The notes beneath the pieces were generated by a model. The model had not been told where the DNA came from. It ran no database searches and was given only the letters and a program-made list of their open reading frames with translations. A program made the position numbers and the translations under genes. Positions 60,386 to 64,000 of a stretch of 64,000 nucleotides of DNA are shown here, piece after piece; position 1 is the first letter of the stretch, and each line of letters starts with the position of its first letter. The DNA comes from Affinundibacterium baiyunense (lineage in GTDB: Bacteria > Pseudomonadota > Gammaproteobacteria > Burkholderiales > Burkholderiaceae_D): the NCBI RefSeq assembly GCF_018139645.1, contig NZ_JAGSPM010000001.1, positions 124,001-188,000 of the forward strand. The letters run 5' to 3'.

Positions 60386-62191
60386 TTAGCTGCTCAGTCG
60401 TTCTACCACTTTGCAGCCATCGAGCAAGAATGACAAACTTATCACCAAGACGAGTTCACCTTCAGCTGAGCGTGCCGTTCCGGATATGCCTGGTGTTGAA
60501 ATGCAGGTTAGAGGTTTAATCACTAAATCGGAAGTGCCATCAACTGAATCCACAGAAATGATATAGGGATTCGGTGCCGCAATCACAATGCCGACACGTT
60601 CCGTGCTCTTTTCATAGCCCAATACTTGTCCAAGTGAACGGATAGGTAGAGGACGACCGAGATCGCGCAATACTGGTTGGCCACCAACACTTTCGAAGGT
60701 TTCTGGCAACTCGACTACGCGTTGCACGGTTGACATTGGCAGCGCAAGCGAGGCACCTGCGGTACGCACTAACATCGTTGGAACAATCGATAGCTCGATA
60801 GGCAAGCGAATGATAAAGGTCGTTCCTTTACCAAGCTGTGAGTTAATACGGATGGCTCCGCGATGTCTCTCGACAGCCGTCTTGACCACGTCCATACCGA
60901 CACCACGGCCAGAAACACTAGAAGCAACTTCCTTGGTGGAGAATCCAGGTAAGAATACCAATTGAAACGCTTCATCATCGCTGCGCGCTTCGTGTGAATT
61001 AATTAAGCCTTTAGAGATGGCTTTCTCGCGCAAACGATTGGCATCCATGCCTTTGCCGTCATCGGTCACTTCGATCATGACGCTGCTAGCTTCTTGCCAT
61101 GCTTTGAGTAAGATTTTGGCGCGAGCTGGTTTGGTTGTTTGCGCACGTTCTTCGCTTGATTCAATACCGTGATCAAGTGAATTACGTAACATGTGCACTA
61201 AAGGATCATACAAACTATCGACGACCACGCGATCAACTTCAGTTTCAGCACCAGAAATTTCCAAATCGACTTCTTTGCCGAGATCTTTGGCAAGTTCGCG
61301 AATTAAACGTGGGAACTTCTGGAATAATCGACCTACTGGCTGCATCCGTGTTGCTAAGGTCGCTCGTTGCAATTCGGTGGAGTAGCGAGAAGCTCGATTT
61401 AACGTCTCTGTGAGCGCGGTCATCAAAGGCGCAGCATCGCCATCAAATGAAAACTGCGATAATTTCTCTAATAATACAGCTGCTTGATTTGCTGCCTGCA
61501 CCGATTCACCCGCAACTTCAAGCAAAACGTCGAGCTTAACTGCATCAATACGAATACTTTCTTCTTTAACGGGCGCGTTCTGCTTGATTTCATTGCTTGC
61601 CAGAGAAGACTTAACTGCTTCTTGCTCTTGCTTGATGACGGGATTAACCACCGCCGGCTCAGGCAAGGTGCCTGCTGGAGTGACGGCGCGGTAATAAGCC
61701 TCCCAAGGAACTTCGCCTTCCGCTACTTCAACTTGCGCGGCCGGCGCGGCAACCGCACTGCTTACCTTAGGTTCAGTCGTTTTGCTTGATGGTGCACTTG
61801 AAGTTGACTTGCCTTCAATTGCGTCATTCAGCAATTGCTCCAGTGCGGCGGGCATGGTTGATAGCTGATCAGGATCTGTACCATTGGAGAGCGCAGTTAA
61901 TTGATCAGAAACGAAACCGCTTGCCTCCAAAGCTGCTTCGATCGCGATCGGCGTGACTGGCGACTTACCCGTGCGCAAAGCATCAAATAAATTTTCCGTT
62001 AAGTGGCAGGCTGACACCATTGCCGTCAGGTTCATAAAACCCGCGCCACCTTTGATTGTATGAAAAGATCTAAATACCGCGTTGAGCGTATTCATATCCT
62101 CTGGATTTCGTTGCAAAGAGAGCAAATGCTCCTCTACATTGACGGCCAGATCTAATGCCTCAACGACAAATTCTTTGAGCATGTCATCCAT
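60386..62191 (-). CDS. cheA: Chemotaxis histidine kinase CheA, P2-less
   Basis: Receptor-coupled histidine kinase. The HPt domain (about 1-105) has FRSFHTIKGGAGF with phospho-accepting H44. A low-complexity A/P/S/E linker (about 115-215) leads to the dimerisation helices (about 215-275). The ATPase domain (about 280-455) has the N-box LVHMLRNSLDHGIE and G-boxes DDGKGMD and GRGVGMDVVK. A CheW-like P5 domain ends the protein. The linker region shows no folded CheY-binding P2 domain, and at 601 aa it is shorter than classic CheA. It starts directly after the cheZ stop. No cheY, cheW or receptor gene is in view. Confidence 0.92.
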   Translation of the reverse strand: MDDMLKEFVVEALDLAVNVEEHLLSLQRNPEDMNTLNAVFRSFHTIKGGAGFMNLTAMVSACHLTENLFDALRTGKSPVTPIAIEAALEASGFVSDQLTALSNGTDPDQLSTMPAALEQLLNDAIEGKSTSSAPSSKTTEPKVSSAVAAPAAQVEVAEGEVPWEAYYRAVTPAGTLPEPAVVNPVIKQEQEAVKSSLASNEIKQNAPVKEESIRIDAVKLDVLLEVAGESVQAANQAAVLLEKLSQFSFDGDAAPLMTALTETLNRASRYSTELQRATLATRMQPVGRLFQKFPRLIRELAKDLGKEVDLEISGAETEVDRVVVDSLYDPLVHMLRNSLDHGIESSEERAQTTKPARAKILLKAWQEASSVMIEVTDDGKGMDANRLREKAISKGLINSHEARSDDEAFQLVFLPGFSTKEVASSVSGRGVGMDVVKTAVERHRGAIRINSQLGKGTTFIIRLPIELSIVPTMLVRTAGASLALPMSTVQRVVELPETFESVGGQPVLRDLGRPLPIRSLGQVLGYEKSTERVGIVIAAPNPYIISVDSVDGTSDLVIKPLTCISTPGISGTARSAEGELVLVISLSFLLDGCKVVERLSS

Positions 62192-62932
62192 TTAGAAACC
62201 CAAACTATCAAGTAGGTTGTCTACATCGTCCTGCTCGAGTGCCGCATTTGGAACGGACGGGCCTTCCATCAATTCAATGGCTTTTTCTTTCAATTCAGTT
62301 GGTGCATTATCGAGCAAGATTTGTGCTAGTTCGCGTTCAACTGCTTGCGTAATGATTAATACTTTTTTAATCAATTGGCCAGTTAAATCTTGGAAGTCTT
62401 GCGCCATCATAATGTCGAGCAGGCGAGCTTTTTCTGCATCGGTTGATGCCACAACTTTATTCGCGAAGGATTTTGAATCAGAAGCCAATAATTTAAAGTC
62501 ATCAACACTCATCTTGCCACTGAAAAGGGCAGCCCAACGCTCATCGATATCTTTGGCGTTTTTCGCTAAACCGTCTTGTTCAGGAATGCCAGCATCGGTT
62601 GCATTTAATACTTTGTTGGCCGCTTGTTCTGTCAGTGTGGCGACGTATTCTAAGCGTCCTTGCGCGTCAGCGATTTGTGAAGCGACATCGGAAAGTGAGC
62701 GATCGTACCCGAGTTCACGCATGGAATCATGCATCATACGAACTAGGTTGCCCAAGCGATCAAACATGGGTTTTCCAGCTTGCCCACCATCTAGATTGAG
62801 CGACAATTTATTATGAGACTGATCGTGTGCTGGCGCTTCTGGCTCTGGCGCAGGAGTAGCTGGGGCACTTGTATCTCTCTGACTGGACATCTCTTCAAAT
62901 AATGCATCTAGATCATCTGCTGAATCTGTCAT
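62192..62932 (-). CDS. cheZ: Protein phosphatase CheZ
   Basis: Removes phosphate from CheY-P to end the motility signal. The long helical hairpin contains MRELGYDRSLSDVASQI and EYVATLTEQAANKVLNATDA; the catalytic motif DFQDLTGQ supplies the aspartate and glutamine needed for hydrolysis. The extreme C-terminus (EQDDVDNLLDSLGF) is the CheY-binding helix. An acidic, proline-rich N-terminal stretch (about 1-45) is extra. The length of 246 aa is normal for betaproteobacteria. Its stop is immediately followed by the cheA ATG. Confidence 0.93.
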   Translation of the reverse strand: MTDSADDLDALFEEMSSQRDTSAPATPAPEPEAPAHDQSHNKLSLNLDGGQAGKPMFDRLGNLVRMMHDSMRELGYDRSLSDVASQIADAQGRLEYVATLTEQAANKVLNATDAGIPEQDGLAKNAKDIDERWAALFSGKMSVDDFKLLASDSKSFANKVVASTDAEKARLLDIMMAQDFQDLTGQLIKKVLIITQAVERELAQILLDNAPTELKEKAIELMEGPSVPNAALEQDDVDNLLDSLGF

Positions 62933-63155
62933 AATCTTTTTCTCTCCTAAATGCCAATCGTGGGGTGCAAAACACGCGTGAAAGTCTTGTGTTTTTGCTC
63001 ATCGAAATTGCATCAAAATCAATCCCTAGGCATAGATGCTGCCTAATCAGAATCATTCGACAATATTTATCGATGGCAAGCTGACTTATGTGTTGTAAGG
63101 ATAACCCCGAGCAACAAAATTTGTCATCACTTTATTGTGTATTTAATGAAATTAG

Positions 63156-63602
63156 TTACGAAACTTGCGCTTTTGCAACTAGCCTCGCAACAAATTTCTC
63201 AGGCGTTTCAATAATGAATAGATTCAAGTTCTGTATTTTTCGAGCAAGCTTTAATAAAGCCTTGTCCTTTGTAATCAAAACCTGCGCGCCTGCATCTCTG
63301 CAGGTTTCTAGGAATTTTTGGTCGTCTTTGTCGCTACATACAGGAAGCTTGATTTCCTTTGTTGGATTTTCTTCTACGCAAATCAATTCATCAAAACTTG
63401 ATACAATTTGCGCGCGATTTTCCTCGTTGACTGGTAAGTGTTGGTAATGCAAAACCGCCAGCCACTCATCTCTGCAATCTTGACGAGTAATTGCTGTCAG
63501 CTTGTGGTTATTTAATTCGTCTAATATTTTTTGCCAACGTGGGTCTTTGAATACAAATAAGTCTAAACAGACGTTGGTATCCAACACGATTTTAAATGAC
63601 AT
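63156..63602 (-). CDS. PIN-domain protein, putative ribonuclease
   Basis: PIN-fold protein (148 aa) of the COG1569-like group that is annotated as toxin component of toxin-antitoxin systems. Acidic active-site residues are visible in VLDTNVCLD, CRDEWL, SDKDDQKFLE and ITKDKALL. ATG 63602 places the VLDTN core near residue 5; an upstream TTG at 63629 is less likely. No antitoxin-like ORF lies beside it, so the toxin label is uncertain. It diverges from yaaA. Confidence 0.82.
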   Translation of the reverse strand: MSFKIVLDTNVCLDLFVFKDPRWQKILDELNNHKLTAITRQDCRDEWLAVLHYQHLPVNEENRAQIVSSFDELICVEENPTKEIKLPVCSDKDDQKFLETCRDAGAQVLITKDKALLKLARKIQNLNLFIIETPEKFVARLVAKAQVS

Positions 63603-63752
63603 GATTTTTATCCTGTTTTGATTGTGCAAGCTTTGAGCTTGTGCGCAATGATTGCCCTGTACGATTTTTGAATTTGTTTTCAGAGTTTTGAGTATTGCTC
63701 AATAATGCTGACATTCTGAGATATTTGTACTTAATCTTCTAATTTTTGATTT

Positions 63753-64000
63753 ATGTTGATACTGCTGTCCCCCGCAAAAAGTCTTGATTTTGATTCACCA
63801 AGCATCGTAAAGACGTCCAGCGAAATACAATTCCCAAATGAGGTAAATTACTTAGCAGATGTTGCCTCGCAATTATCTGCGTCCGATTTACAAACCTTGA
63901 TGAAAATATCTCCAAGCTTAGCCAATTTAAATGTGGAGCGTTTTACAAATCTGGTTGATAGCGAAGCGCCAAAACTGACAAGACAAGCGGTATTTGCATT
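63753..64000 (+). CDS. yaaA: Peroxide stress protein YaaA, 3' partial
   Basis: First 82 codons of a DUF328/YaaA protein, which lowers free iron and DNA damage during peroxide stress in E. coli. The start MLILLSPAKSLDFDS is the family hallmark, followed by a helical segment with ELAD-like and LSASDLQTLMKIS stretches. The gene runs off the window end. No strong ribosome site is visible before ATG 63753. Confidence 0.9.
   Translation, partial: MLILLSPAKSLDFDSPSIVKTSSEIQFPNEVNYLADVASQLSASDLQTLMKISPSLANLNVERFTNLVDSEAPKLTRQAVFA

Noticed and set aside
63156-63752. Toxin-antitoxin pair
   Set aside because: Only a PIN-domain gene is present; no partner ORF is found between it and yaaA.

Overview
The window reads as ordinary chromosome of a Gram-negative betaproteobacterium, most likely Burkholderiales and probably Oxalobacteraceae (an Undibacterium-like genome is my best guess; this rests on remembered gene order and no search was run). 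Pointers are the blocks dapC-dapD-pilU-yffB-dapE-prmB, smc-zipA-ligA, serB-mfd-ispD-ispF and msrB-yciB-bolA-parvulin, a DUF2863 gene, and base composition that leans to AT for this order. No rRNA, tRNA, CRISPR array, prophage, transposase or insertion sequence was seen. Coding density is high, and strand changes are often closed by clear intrinsic terminators.

Layout. 1-9.5 kb: the 3' part of an ABC-2 exporter permease, a TonB-dependent receptor, then on the minus strand a TPR-GAF-GGDEF diguanylate cyclase, an orphan GspE/PilB-type ATPase and a spermidine-synthase-like methyltransferase. 9.8-18.8 kb: a glycine-zipper lipoprotein, glutaredoxin-rnhB-rRNA methyltransferase, the divergent pair ppsR/ppsA (PEP synthase and its bifunctional regulator), nfeD plus an SPFH-domain gene, and a probably exported ATP-dependent DNA ligase. 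18.8-27.9 kb (minus): a periplasmic solute-binding protein, an ABC-F ATPase, prmB, and the succinylase lysine/DAP genes dapE, dapD and dapC with yffB and pilU between them. 28.1-36.6 kb (plus): an unannotated leader with possible tiny ORFs, then smc-zipA-ligA and galU-def. 36.7-45.3 kb: a MoxR ATPase divergent from two mono-haem cytochromes c, htpG behind a good sigma-32-type promoter, typA, an EamA transporter and trhP. 45.4-50.2 kb: a DUF2863 protein, a glutathione transferase, and a BlaI / M56 peptidase-TonB_C / SIMPL set. 50.3-56.4 kb: serB and mfd, divergent from ispD-ispF and a DUF4404 gene. 56.5-64 kb: parvulin, bolA, yciB, msrB, selO, cheA, cheZ, a PIN-domain protein and the 5' part of yaaA.

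How the genes fit together. Most encode core functions: cell-wall and lysine precursors (dapCDE), isoprenoids (ispDF), chromosome structure and division (smc, zipA), DNA repair (ligA, mfd), protein quality and redox repair (htpG, msrB, selO, yffB, glutaredoxin), gluconeogenic carbon control (ppsA/ppsR) and motility (pilU, cheA, cheZ). I did not find an obvious large undescribed system. The best candidates for a second look are the BlaI-M56-TonB_C-SIMPL module, the leader upstream of smc, the hairpin-rich ppsA leader, the exported ATP-dependent ligase, and a possible small RNA between two terminators after ppsA.
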